Source: Planctomycetota bacterium (GTDB taxonomy: Bacteria > Planctomycetota > Planctomycetia > Planctomycetales > Planctomycetaceae). From it: a DNA stretch of 64,000 nucleotides. The first letter of the stretch is position 1, and each line of letters starts with the position of its first letter. A program made the position numbers and the translations under genes. The notes below the pieces were generated by a model that was not told where the DNA came from, searched no databases, and saw nothing but the letters and a program-made list of their open reading frames with translations. Below, one piece after another: positions 28,601 through 34,760 of this stretch. The DNA lies in the NCBI GenBank assembly GCA_003671275.1, contig QWPB01000024.1, positions 1-64,000 of the forward strand. The letters are read 5' to 3'.

Positions 28601-29331
28601 CCGCGTCCGCCGTTGATCCGAGTCTTGGCCCAGGCGACGACTTTGCCATCCGGCTCGCGACCGGGAAGGACCGGCACGCTGAGCAGCGGAGAGGCAGTCT
28701 TGACCGTGGCACGATCGGCTCCATCGGGGAGGAACCGCAAGTTGAAGTAGAACTCCTCCTTCATCGAGAACGGCTTCACGCCGCGCGCGATCGAATGATC
28801 GGGTGAGGCGATCTCGACCGGCGTATCGTGGACCTGGATGGCGGAGTACCACTTCTTCTGCCCGTTCTCTTCCCAGTCAAAATACCCGCCGGACCAGTCG
28901 AGAATCTGTGTGGCGTACTTGTCCGGAGCAAACGTCGAGAAGTGAAACGTACAGAACCCGCATCCTCGGTCGATCTGTTTCTGCACCTGGGCCAGATGCT
29001 CATCCGACGCGAAGTGCGGAGCCTCGGAGTACAGATCTCCATCCCGCCCGTCCGAGATCACCATGATCGTATCGGCGTCATCGAGCGTGGCTGGGTCTTG
29101 CGGCCAGCCGTCCAGGTGGTACTCAACACGCACCTGGTCCGTGATGTTCGACTGATCGAGCATCACCTTGAGCAGCTTGACACTCCACGGGTAATCGTGA
29201 ATGCCGTTGCCGACCGGCCCGTGGCTTTTCGGACCGGCGATGAGGACGATCTTCCGGAAGGCTTCTTCCGCTTGCAGTTGCAGCGCACAGCCGATCCACC
29301 ACAAAAACAGTGCGGTCCCGATTCGCAGCAT
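22684..29331 (-). CDS. giant secreted protein: tandem ThuA, LamG-like, propeller and five c-type haem motifs
   Basis: A 2215-aa exported protein. Order: signal peptide (1-21); ThuA-like domain 1 (about 25-280, KIVLIAGPKSHGPVG); ThuA-like domain 2 (about 305-560, IRVLLITGNEAHKWH); an Ala/Pro-rich linker; a LamG/concanavalin-like domain (about 590-740, GQWHHVAMAFEPGRLRLYVDG); an unassigned beta-rich region; a sugar-dehydrogenase-like propeller (about 1060-1430, GLRNPNGMGLGPNGE); and a PA14-like module (about 1560-1690). Five CxxCH motifs follow: CVRCH, CIGCH, CAACH, CAACH and CRQCH. ThuA is linked to keto-sugar metabolism in its namesake, so periplasmic sugar oxidation with electron transfer is a reasonable inference. 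GGGGAGAGG upstream of the ATG at 29331 supports that start over 29361. It lies downstream of murE, 133 bp away. Confidence 0.92.
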   Translation of the reverse strand: MLRIGTALFLWWIGCALQLQAEEAFRKIVLIAGPKSHGPVGNGIHDYPWSVKLLKVMLDQSNITDQVRVEYHLDGWPQDPATLDDADTIMVISDGRDGDLYSEAPHFASDEHLAQVQKQIDRGCGFCTFHFSTFAPDKYATQILDWSGGYFDWEENGQKKWYSAIQVHDTPVEIASPDHSIARGVKPFSMKEEFYFNLRFLPDGADRATVKTASPLLSVPVLPGREPDGKVVAWAKTRINGGRGFGTTCGHFYANWEVAEFRTLILNALAWTAKIEVPEGGVQARYFTHQEITAALSGTTGTEKAKLEDQPIRVLLITGNEAHKWHNWEKTTPVIKAQLELDPRVKVSVSTDPETAFSKQIQVNDVVLLNSYANWHDPKSLSPKAKQEFMDFLQDGGGLVIVHFANGAWNFSLPMAGESDWPEYRKIVRRVWNHHGKDEAQSGHDAYGPFEVALTEAKHEITAGLKGFPIVDELYFKQDGAEPIEPLIKAHSQVTKRDEPLAWVYQYGQGRIFQTLLGHSERTYEAFEANEMLRRAVAWAAKRKVIAFTADGAPPAPKPAEAKAAAAPPAPKATGKLTLADGKFGKALDAAQGGAYFAAHAEHRNAAVTVDCWTKLTSKTGFNILVASEPKSSATHWEMYSHAGAGHFAVYMPGRGGDYRTNVDIADGQWHHVAMAFEPGRLRLYVDGKAALDKALPESKPAEAGPIAIGQLVEGGIGCAGLIDELRFTRGVREFTEQPAEAPALDERQLATTLGLWHFDKLSGGKSPDECKRKLDAFAEAPPVASAPKTEQNHWGKEQVGFDWTEKNSVDGRWQESEIGRWLASIVSLPNGPVKKGLSIRVGDEQQATLCYDTQHCGLRAIWTGGFLKFDPARYGIIASPQPNGTLQMALPEAPMWGDAKVQYRRMVSHHPRVVLEYNVNDTLVQESPWREAEGVFSRQFEVAAGGPLTLSLLPAGAVFEVIEQRGSLKLKDGALIRRVVLLSEQMPHELGVTDKGGHLALPARDKPVRFKLLYSISFEDDAPALVKLLPSIKTESLADLTQPGPARWNEKIVTKGSTGFTGPHPYVLDTIAIPFDNPYKALFFTTGVDFPPAGPVGGGIDPLQTAFISTVHGDVWRVSGIDGALKELTWKRYATGLFQPLGLKVLNGDVYVLGRDQITRLKDLNNDGEADSYECFSNLYDTSAGGHDYVTCLEADRDGWFYFLHAKQGAVRISPDGQKLEVVGTGLRNPNGMGLGPNGELSASPQEGEWTPATGIFDIQKGDHFGYPGPLPPHKLEQPLIALHDPLKTVGVEAPFTYIPRRTDNSSGGEVWVDSDRWGLPRGTMLHFSYGQCTMMQVLQERVSGPNGESVLQGGTIPFPLLFDSGACRGKFSPHDGQLYVTGLRGWTTSATQDGCLHRVRFTGKQPYLPTAVKTYKNGLAITFPGFLGNDVEDQGNYTVEAWNYKYSQVYGSADYKLTNPNEQGRDEWPVKSATKLDQRTVFLEVDNVQPCCQLQVRFTLNLANQEEPVRSTIAYTLHRVPEERIPDTQIVRRAAPGELPPGVLERLRPGLEQRFIHGEEQDSTIARMAASSFPPGVPHSPWVKPGPALILFQGFLKAPERGNYKFRITGTGDVRLRINDHRELRKKHDLPVSDEVTIPLHAGYNKLVIEQTDPRPSDEKEGIGPQMRVLWSGPGFGEEAIPPTVLFHEHNKALDMSQLRREGRDLFDTLKCVRCHSAPEGVHPRDAAQWTTDLTQGRLLTDLGNRLNSDWVRGHLLRPVPSESPPAEQEALAKIWSATKRTMPQLFDAKSAEDQQSVEDILAYLFPPTDGGAGVRQAPDTALSGQTLFENLGCIGCHTLKADALLSGPEVGRNRRSLEHVAKKYHADGLAEYLKSPHKYHRTARMPDFKLSSEEATALAKRLLGEAQPASAKPLAGDATRGAKLYDAKGCAACHGKPGAAESPLALRPALSFRDLDKGCLADAVPASAPRYLLTAAQRKALAAFLQAPGFATSPESLPERAEVLLKRLNCAACHVRDSINSPRAELITEESESGLAPETLPQLTWTGEKLHEAWVAKLLKGEVAERPRPWLKARMPAFPAYAETLAAGIAAQHGVLDRVPMAPAPLHQGLELGARLIQKDALDCRQCHALGNQPPTGDEKTLLAPGINFTMTKERMRYDFYRRWVLDPPRYDIGTRMPKLAADGKTTKVTQILEGDASKQFDAVWEYLLKVE

Positions 29332-29464
29332 GAAGCCCTCTCCCCCAGCGGATATGCTCATCGCGAGACCAGCTGCAATGATCGATCGAGATCAGCCAAG
29401 GCTCGCACTCAGATCGTATGGTGCCCGACGCATCCACACAATCCGCGGCGATCCGGGAGGATTA

Positions 29465-31024
29465 TCATGATGGCACTGAACGTCGTTCGCGTTCGGAAGA
29501 CAAGGCTGTGAACCACAGAGGAAGAGTGTGGGGCGCGGGGACATTGCCGGTTGCGTGCCGCTGTTCCATGGCTTGATAACAGGTCTGGCAATCGCAAAAG
29601 GGGCGTTTTTCGGTACCGATCTGCTGGTAGGTTTCGTGGCCCTTGCCGGCGACCAGCACTCCATCACCGGGCTGAGCTGCGGAGATTGCCGCAAAGATGG
29701 CTTCCTTGCGGTCGAGAATCACGGCGGGGGCAGGCTGGTCCGGGGGCCATCCAGCGAGGATGTCCCGAGCGATTGCGGCGGGACATTCCGAGCGGGGATT
29801 GTCGCTGGTGATAATGACACGGTCAGCGGCAGCTGCGGCCAATCCCATGCGAGGACGCTTGGATGAGTCGCGATCGCCACCGGCTCCAAAAACGAGCGTG
29901 AGCTGCCCGGCGATCAAGGGGCGGACCGCTGCGATGGCCCGCTGCAGCCCATCATCGGTGTGAGCATAATCCACCCAGACGGTAAACGGTTCTCCGGTGT
30001 CGATACGCTGCATCCGACCGGGGACATGGGACAAAGCGGCCAAGCCGGGTGCCATGGCCGCCAGTTCAATCCCGATGGACCGACAGGCGGCTATGGCTGC
30101 CAGGGCGTTGGAAACATTGTGTGGTCCGATGAGTGGCGTTCTCAGAGAGGTGCATTGTCCGGTTTCACGATCATGAACCTCGAACGTGGTTCCCTCACGC
30201 GTGGTATCGCGAATGAGGCCCTGCAACATCGCTGGTTGACGCAGGCCAAAAGTGATGAGGTGCGACGCGCGTCGGGCGGCATTCTGGAACGACATTGCTC
30301 CGGGATCGTCCGCATTGAGAATGGCCACACCGGTCGGTTTCAAGTGGTCGAAGATCCGTGACTTGGCCCGGTGGTACTCGGCCATGTCCCCGTGATAGTC
30401 GAGATGATCCTGGGTCAGGTTGGTGACGACCGCCGTGTCCAACTGCGTGCCCGCCAGACGACATTGATCCAGCGCATGGCTGGAGACTTCCATGGCCGCA
30501 TGCCGTCGACCGGCATGCGGCAATCCAGAGGCCCAATACGCCAATTCGCGGGCTCCGGGTGTTGTCAGTCGGGCGGGAACTGTCTGAGATCCGTGGTCGA
30601 CTTCGATCGTTCCGCTGAGCCCCGTGGGATGCCCCGCCGCCGTCAGGATTGACCGGATCATGTAGGTTGTTGTTGTTTTGCCATTGGTCCCGGTGACCCC
30701 CGCCAGCCGCAGCTCGCGGGTGGGGTTGCGGTATAAGGCATGGGAGAGCTGGCCAAACGCCGTTCGCACATCCCTGACGATGCACTGCGGCAGAGCACAA
30801 TGTGCGATGGCCTGGTCGACAAGCAGGCAACGGGCTCCCTGAAGGATCGCTTGCGGCAGGTGGTCGGCCCCATGTTCCAGGGTTCCCGGCAATGCGGCAA
30901 ACAAGGCTCCCGACTGGACTTCGCTGGAGCGGTCGTATGCCTCGGTCACACGCCAGTCGACGCAACCGACGAAACTGGCCGTCGGGAAAAGTTTTCGCAG
31001 GCTGACAGCTGTGACTGGTCGCAT
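29465..31024 (-). CDS. murE: UDP-N-acetylmuramoyl-tripeptide synthetase MurE (meso-diaminopimelate type)
   Basis: Adds the third amino acid to UDP-MurNAc-L-Ala-D-Glu in peptidoglycan precursor synthesis. The 519-aa protein has the Mur-ligase P-loop GVTGTNGKTTTTYM, the central-domain EVSSHALDQ with NLTQDHLDYHG, and the C-terminal VWVDYAHT, GAGGDRD and TSDNPRSE. The DNPR motif is the recognised determinant for meso-diaminopimelate rather than lysine. A start at 31024 (MRPVTAVSL) seems better than 31045. The gene stands apart from a dcw cluster, which is usual in planctomycetes, where division and cell-wall genes are scattered. A lipoprotein gene lies 73 bp upstream. Confidence 0.95.
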   Translation of the reverse strand: MRPVTAVSLRKLFPTASFVGCVDWRVTEAYDRSSEVQSGALFAALPGTLEHGADHLPQAILQGARCLLVDQAIAHCALPQCIVRDVRTAFGQLSHALYRNPTRELRLAGVTGTNGKTTTTYMIRSILTAAGHPTGLSGTIEVDHGSQTVPARLTTPGARELAYWASGLPHAGRRHAAMEVSSHALDQCRLAGTQLDTAVVTNLTQDHLDYHGDMAEYHRAKSRIFDHLKPTGVAILNADDPGAMSFQNAARRASHLITFGLRQPAMLQGLIRDTTREGTTFEVHDRETGQCTSLRTPLIGPHNVSNALAAIAACRSIGIELAAMAPGLAALSHVPGRMQRIDTGEPFTVWVDYAHTDDGLQRAIAAVRPLIAGQLTLVFGAGGDRDSSKRPRMGLAAAAADRVIITSDNPRSECPAAIARDILAGWPPDQPAPAVILDRKEAIFAAISAAQPGDGVLVAGKGHETYQQIGTEKRPFCDCQTCYQAMEQRHATGNVPAPHTLPLWFTALSSERERRSVPS

Positions 31025-31097
31025 GCTGGAATTCTCAGAATTCAAGGAAACCGGTCAAGACCCAAATTGCAGGGTGATCGTTCCCTGTAAGTATCGG

Positions 31098-31430
31098 TTA
31101 GCGTTTGACAGCCGCTGGGTATTTTTTTCCGGTATTGGCGGCACGGGTGTCGATGACCGGGAATTGAGCCCCGGAAGTCTGCCGCCGCATACTGGCATAG
31201 AACTTGTCTTTGTCGTGCCTAGAAATGGGCCGCTGGCGATAGTCGCGGGGCCGGGTAAACGTCTCCGGACCCATGTGTGAGTCGGGGAACGGGTCGTGAA
31301 TCTGAGCTTCACGCCGCTCATACTCCGAGGGCATCGCCGCGAGATTGGGGAATCGCATGGTATGAGTCGTATAACACCCCATCCACGCTGGAGCGCAGAG
31401 CAGCAGCCAGAGGAGTGAAGGACGACGCAT
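31098..31430 (-). CDS. small predicted lipoprotein
   Basis: A 110-aa protein starting at the ATG at 31430, which is preceded by GGGAGG at a suitable distance. Residues 1-18 form a short type II signal peptide ending in a lipobox-like AWMGC. The remaining part is basic and polar (Arg, Asp, Tyr, Pro; RPRDYRQRPISRHDKDKFY) with no recognised domain. A lipid anchor in the inner or outer membrane is likely. It lies 73 bp upstream of murE in the same direction. Confidence 0.6.
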   Translation of the reverse strand: MRRPSLLWLLLCAPAWMGCYTTHTMRFPNLAAMPSEYERREAQIHDPFPDSHMGPETFTRPRDYRQRPISRHDKDKFYASMRRQTSGAQFPVIDTRAANTGKKYPAAVKR

Positions 31431-31637
31431 TGAGGGCCTCCCGGTGGGCCGCTTCCGACACAGAAGCGAATCGAGCGGGGGCAGATTTATCCGATCCACA
31501 AAAACGCCGATAGGCGAATTTTGCCGATTCAAGACGCTTGCCACGGAATGATGGGAGGTTTGGGTTGTCTGATGGCGATGGTTTTGTGGTTCGAACTACC
31601 CTGTTCCAATGGTCGTTACCCAGACTGTCCAGCGAGT

Positions 31638-32270
31638 TTACGTCCGCTCGGAAGCTGACTCGCGGATCGTGAACGCCATCCGCATGAGCCGTCGCAGCGG
31701 ACTTTCGGAAGCGGTCTCGGATTCGATGAGATTCTCCTGTTGCTGGTCGGCCACCAGATTCAGTGTTTCCAGGACCGGTGGTGTCCTCCGTCCGGGGGTT
31801 TGCTCCAGGTTGGCCAGTTCCCCACAATCGACCCAGACGAGGGCGCACGGGGCACATGAATCAATGATTGCCCGTCCCGCACCGTAATACGGATGAACCT
31901 CCATCCGGTCGTGACAGCTGGGGCAGGTCAGCTGACGCGAGAATTCGGTGGAGTGAGCTGGTCGGGCGGGGAGTTCGGCCCCACGGTATTGAGCCCGGCG
32001 GGTTTCCACGACCTGGCGAAACTCGGGGCTTGAAAGCAGAAGGCCACGGCACCCCTGGCAGTAGCAGGCCCGGATGTCGTCTACCTGGGCCGAAACCATC
32101 TCCGTGGAACAGGCGGGACAGGACACCCCTTCGGCTTCACCGAAGATCAACACCCGATCTACGGTGTGTGCCATATCGGTAGCCGCCTGGATCGTGTGAC
32201 AAAACGTACAGATCATGCGTAACGGCCCCACCGACTGCGTCAGCGGAGCGGCACAATTCCGGCAGTTCAT
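31638..32270 (-). CDS. multi-zinc-ribbon protein (TFIIB-like zinc ribbons)
   Basis: A 210-aa soluble protein with several Cys pairs in zinc-ribbon spacing: CRNC...CTFC at the N-terminus, then CPAC...CYCQGC followed by GLLLSSPEF, and CPSC...CAPCALVWVDCGEL. The last two units have the pattern CPxC-x(n)-CxxCxGxWxDxGEL of the zf-TFIIB family (PF13453 type). Their biochemical role is unknown; they are thought to bind nucleic acid or proteins. The C-terminal 40 residues are polar and probably disordered. It is separated by 163 bp from the cytochrome gene upstream on the same strand. Confidence 0.75.
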   Translation of the reverse strand: MNCRNCAAPLTQSVGPLRMICTFCHTIQAATDMAHTVDRVLIFGEAEGVSCPACSTEMVSAQVDDIRACYCQGCRGLLLSSPEFRQVVETRRAQYRGAELPARPAHSTEFSRQLTCPSCHDRMEVHPYYGAGRAIIDSCAPCALVWVDCGELANLEQTPGRRTPPVLETLNLVADQQQENLIESETASESPLRRLMRMAFTIRESASERT

Positions 32271-32433
32271 CGTCTGGGGCTCACAGGGAAAACGCCCCCG
32301 GGCGGTGGAAGTTTACCGTGGAGGAGCGCCCCGTAACTCTAGCCCGCGCGGGTCCGCCCGGCGTCTGAATTTTCGGCCACCGGCGGAAAAAGATCACCCT
32401 CCCGAACCAGTTTGGAACGGTGGGTGGACCGCC

Positions 32434-34341
32434 TTACTTGGAACTGCGGTAGTACTCGCCGGTCATCCACTTCACGAGCAGGTCCAGTTCCTTCTCGGAC
32501 AACTGGTCCTTGAAGCCGGGCATGGCATTGTTACCGCTGTCGCCCCCGGCGTAGTGGGCCTGTGGATCGGCGATGAACTGCCGCAGCCAGCTCTGGCTGC
32601 CGTATCCGGTGAGGATCGGGAACAGGTCGGTAGACAATGGATCGGCTTCACCCTGAACGTGCATGGCATGGCAGTCCACACACGCGGAGTCAAAGGCCCC
32701 CTGGGTGAGCTTGCCCGTAGCGAACAGTTCTCGGCCCCGGCGTACTTTTTCGTCATTGTCGGGCAGAGCATCCGTTCGGTCCCCTTGGGCATAGAGGAAC
32801 TCAACCAGAGCGTTCAGATCTCCGGCGTTGACGGGCTCTTTCAGGAGCGGGCCGTTGGTTGCGGACCATTCCTTCATCGAACCTCCGAGGATGGCTGCGG
32901 CGGTTTTGGAACGGGCGGCAGTCATTCCGTTCGCTTCGGTGATGTTCTTGAGCGAGCTGAAGTGGCCTTCGAAATCGGTCAGGACGGATTGAATCCACTC
33001 GCGACTGCCAAACTGGATTTTCTGGCGATTGCTGGCGTCGGTCAGCAGGGGCCCCTGGGCCGGATGCTGGAAGGTGAATTCCTGGGAAGGGGCCTGGTGA
33101 CAGTCAAGGCAGTAGGTTTTGAACAGATTGGCTCCCTGTGTCAGGGGATCGTTTCGCAGTAACGAACTTGCCCCGTCTGCCGGAATTCCTGTTGGGGATT
33201 GGGCGAGTTCCACGGTCCGGGCACCGTCCACATGGGCTTGATGAACGGCAGCGCGGAAGTCGCGGCTATCGGCATCGTCCTGGTACCAGTCTTCGTAGAG
33301 GGCAACCCCTGTCAGGCTGGCCGCTCCGAGCATTACGAGGGTCAGGAAACCGACGTTGAACAGATGCCCGGCCCGCTTGCGACCGATGATCGGCATCGCC
33401 ACCAGGACCGCCATCAGTACCCCGGGAATCACGATCGCTCCGAACGCTTCACCGAGGTGGGTGACCTCTCCCAGTTGGGAGACCCATTCGAACTTCAAGA
33501 ACCGGAACAAAAACAGGTAGTACCACTCTGGACGCGCAGCATTGTAAGCCTCCGCCGGATTCGCGGGGGCGGTCAACTCCGCCCCGTGGTAGTACAGCGT
33601 CAGCCCCATGACTGCCGCCAGGACTGCCAGGCAGGCGACACTGTCCATCAGCACCTGGTCCGGCCAGAACATGCCGTCGGGCTTGCGTTTGGGCTCGGCA
33701 GCAGTCAGCCCATGCCGCCGAAACACATAGAGATGCAGCACAATAAACGCGACCATCAGCCCCGGCAGCACGCCCGCGTGCATGGCGAAGAACCGCGTCA
33801 GGGTGTGATGGCCGTACTCGGTGCCGCCTTGGGCCAGCTTCTGAATCTCGGGACCGACGAGGGGAGTCGAACCCATAATCTCGGTGGCCACCTGGGTTGC
33901 GTAGTATCCCTTTTGATCCCACGGCAAGAGATATCCGGTCAGTCCCAGCCCCATGACCAACTGCATTAAGATCAGCCCGAGCCAGAAGTTCAACTCGCGA
34001 GGGGCCTTGTAGGCACTGTCGATCACGACTTGCACCAGATGGACCACGGTCAGAATGACCATCGCCTGGGCCGCGAAGTGATGAATGCCCCGCACCAGCC
34101 AGCCGAGGGTCATCTCGTGCTGGATGTAGTACACACTTTCCCAAGCCGTCTTGGTACTCGGGCTGTATCCCATCCAGAGCATGATCCCGGTGATGATCTG
34201 CAGGACGAAGGTGAAGACCAGTGTGCTGCCCCAGACATACCGCCAGCGGGCCCCGCCCGGGACTTTTTCAAACAGCGCCTCATGCACCAGGGCCTTGTAG
34301 CCAGTCCGGTGGTCAAGCCATTCAAGGAGGCTGCGGATCAT
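32434..34341 (-). CDS. cytochrome b-cytochrome c fusion of a bc-type complex
   Basis: A 635-aa inner-membrane protein. Residues 1-210 or so form the four-helix cytochrome b/b6 core with paired His ligands: GIHHFAAQ...VVHL in helix B, and AMHAGVLP...IVLHLYVFRRHG in helix D with 14 residues between the ligands, the b6-like spacing. The Qo-site PEWY sequence occurs as ARPEWYYLFLFR, so a subunit IV-like part is fused. After the last helix come two c-type haem motifs, CLDCH (about residue 408) and CVDCH (about 553). It should oxidise quinol and pass electrons through its own c haems. No Rieske gene is seen within 20 kb on either side. The start at 34341 (MIRSLLEWLDHRTG) replaces the longer ORF. 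Confidence 0.9.
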   Translation of the reverse strand: MIRSLLEWLDHRTGYKALVHEALFEKVPGGARWRYVWGSTLVFTFVLQIITGIMLWMGYSPSTKTAWESVYYIQHEMTLGWLVRGIHHFAAQAMVILTVVHLVQVVIDSAYKAPRELNFWLGLILMQLVMGLGLTGYLLPWDQKGYYATQVATEIMGSTPLVGPEIQKLAQGGTEYGHHTLTRFFAMHAGVLPGLMVAFIVLHLYVFRRHGLTAAEPKRKPDGMFWPDQVLMDSVACLAVLAAVMGLTLYYHGAELTAPANPAEAYNAARPEWYYLFLFRFLKFEWVSQLGEVTHLGEAFGAIVIPGVLMAVLVAMPIIGRKRAGHLFNVGFLTLVMLGAASLTGVALYEDWYQDDADSRDFRAAVHQAHVDGARTVELAQSPTGIPADGASSLLRNDPLTQGANLFKTYCLDCHQAPSQEFTFQHPAQGPLLTDASNRQKIQFGSREWIQSVLTDFEGHFSSLKNITEANGMTAARSKTAAAILGGSMKEWSATNGPLLKEPVNAGDLNALVEFLYAQGDRTDALPDNDEKVRRGRELFATGKLTQGAFDSACVDCHAMHVQGEADPLSTDLFPILTGYGSQSWLRQFIADPQAHYAGGDSGNNAMPGFKDQLSEKELDLLVKWMTGEYYRSSK

Positions 34342-34760
34342 GTGGGGAGACTCAGCAGGTTGGTGTGCAATGCAGGCCCGGTGGTGTGCTGCGTCGCACG
34401 GGGCAGGCGGGGCGTCCAACTGGACGAGGCATCGATTCTGGTCGATGGACTGTCTGGCGAAAAGGGTGACCGCCTAGGCGTGGCGGGAGTTCATTGGGGG
34501 TAAGTGACTCAACTTGTTGTTGTGTAATGATTTTTGAGGATTGGCGAAAAGGTGGTAACGATTCTGGATATGGCGGAATCCGATGGATTGGGATCCGAAC
34601 ACCGGGCATAGAGGAGTGGCCGGCCCGGACGCAAGCTGTGGATTCCGCACAGAGGGAGTCATCTCGCATCGACGGAAGGGGCGTCGATATTCCTGTTCCC
34701 GGTGGGAGCCAAATCTGCGATAAAGCGGGGACGACCACGTCTTGTATTAGTGGGCCATGG
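34342..34760. other. divergent intergenic region
   Basis: About 420 bp between the cytochrome b-c gene (minus) and the pseudokinase gene (plus). The ORF track extends the pseudokinase to 34494 through here, but the added residues (MGVSDSTCCC...) are not conserved-looking. AT-rich DNA at 34500-34560 is the best place for promoters. No other feature is visible. Confidence 0.45.
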
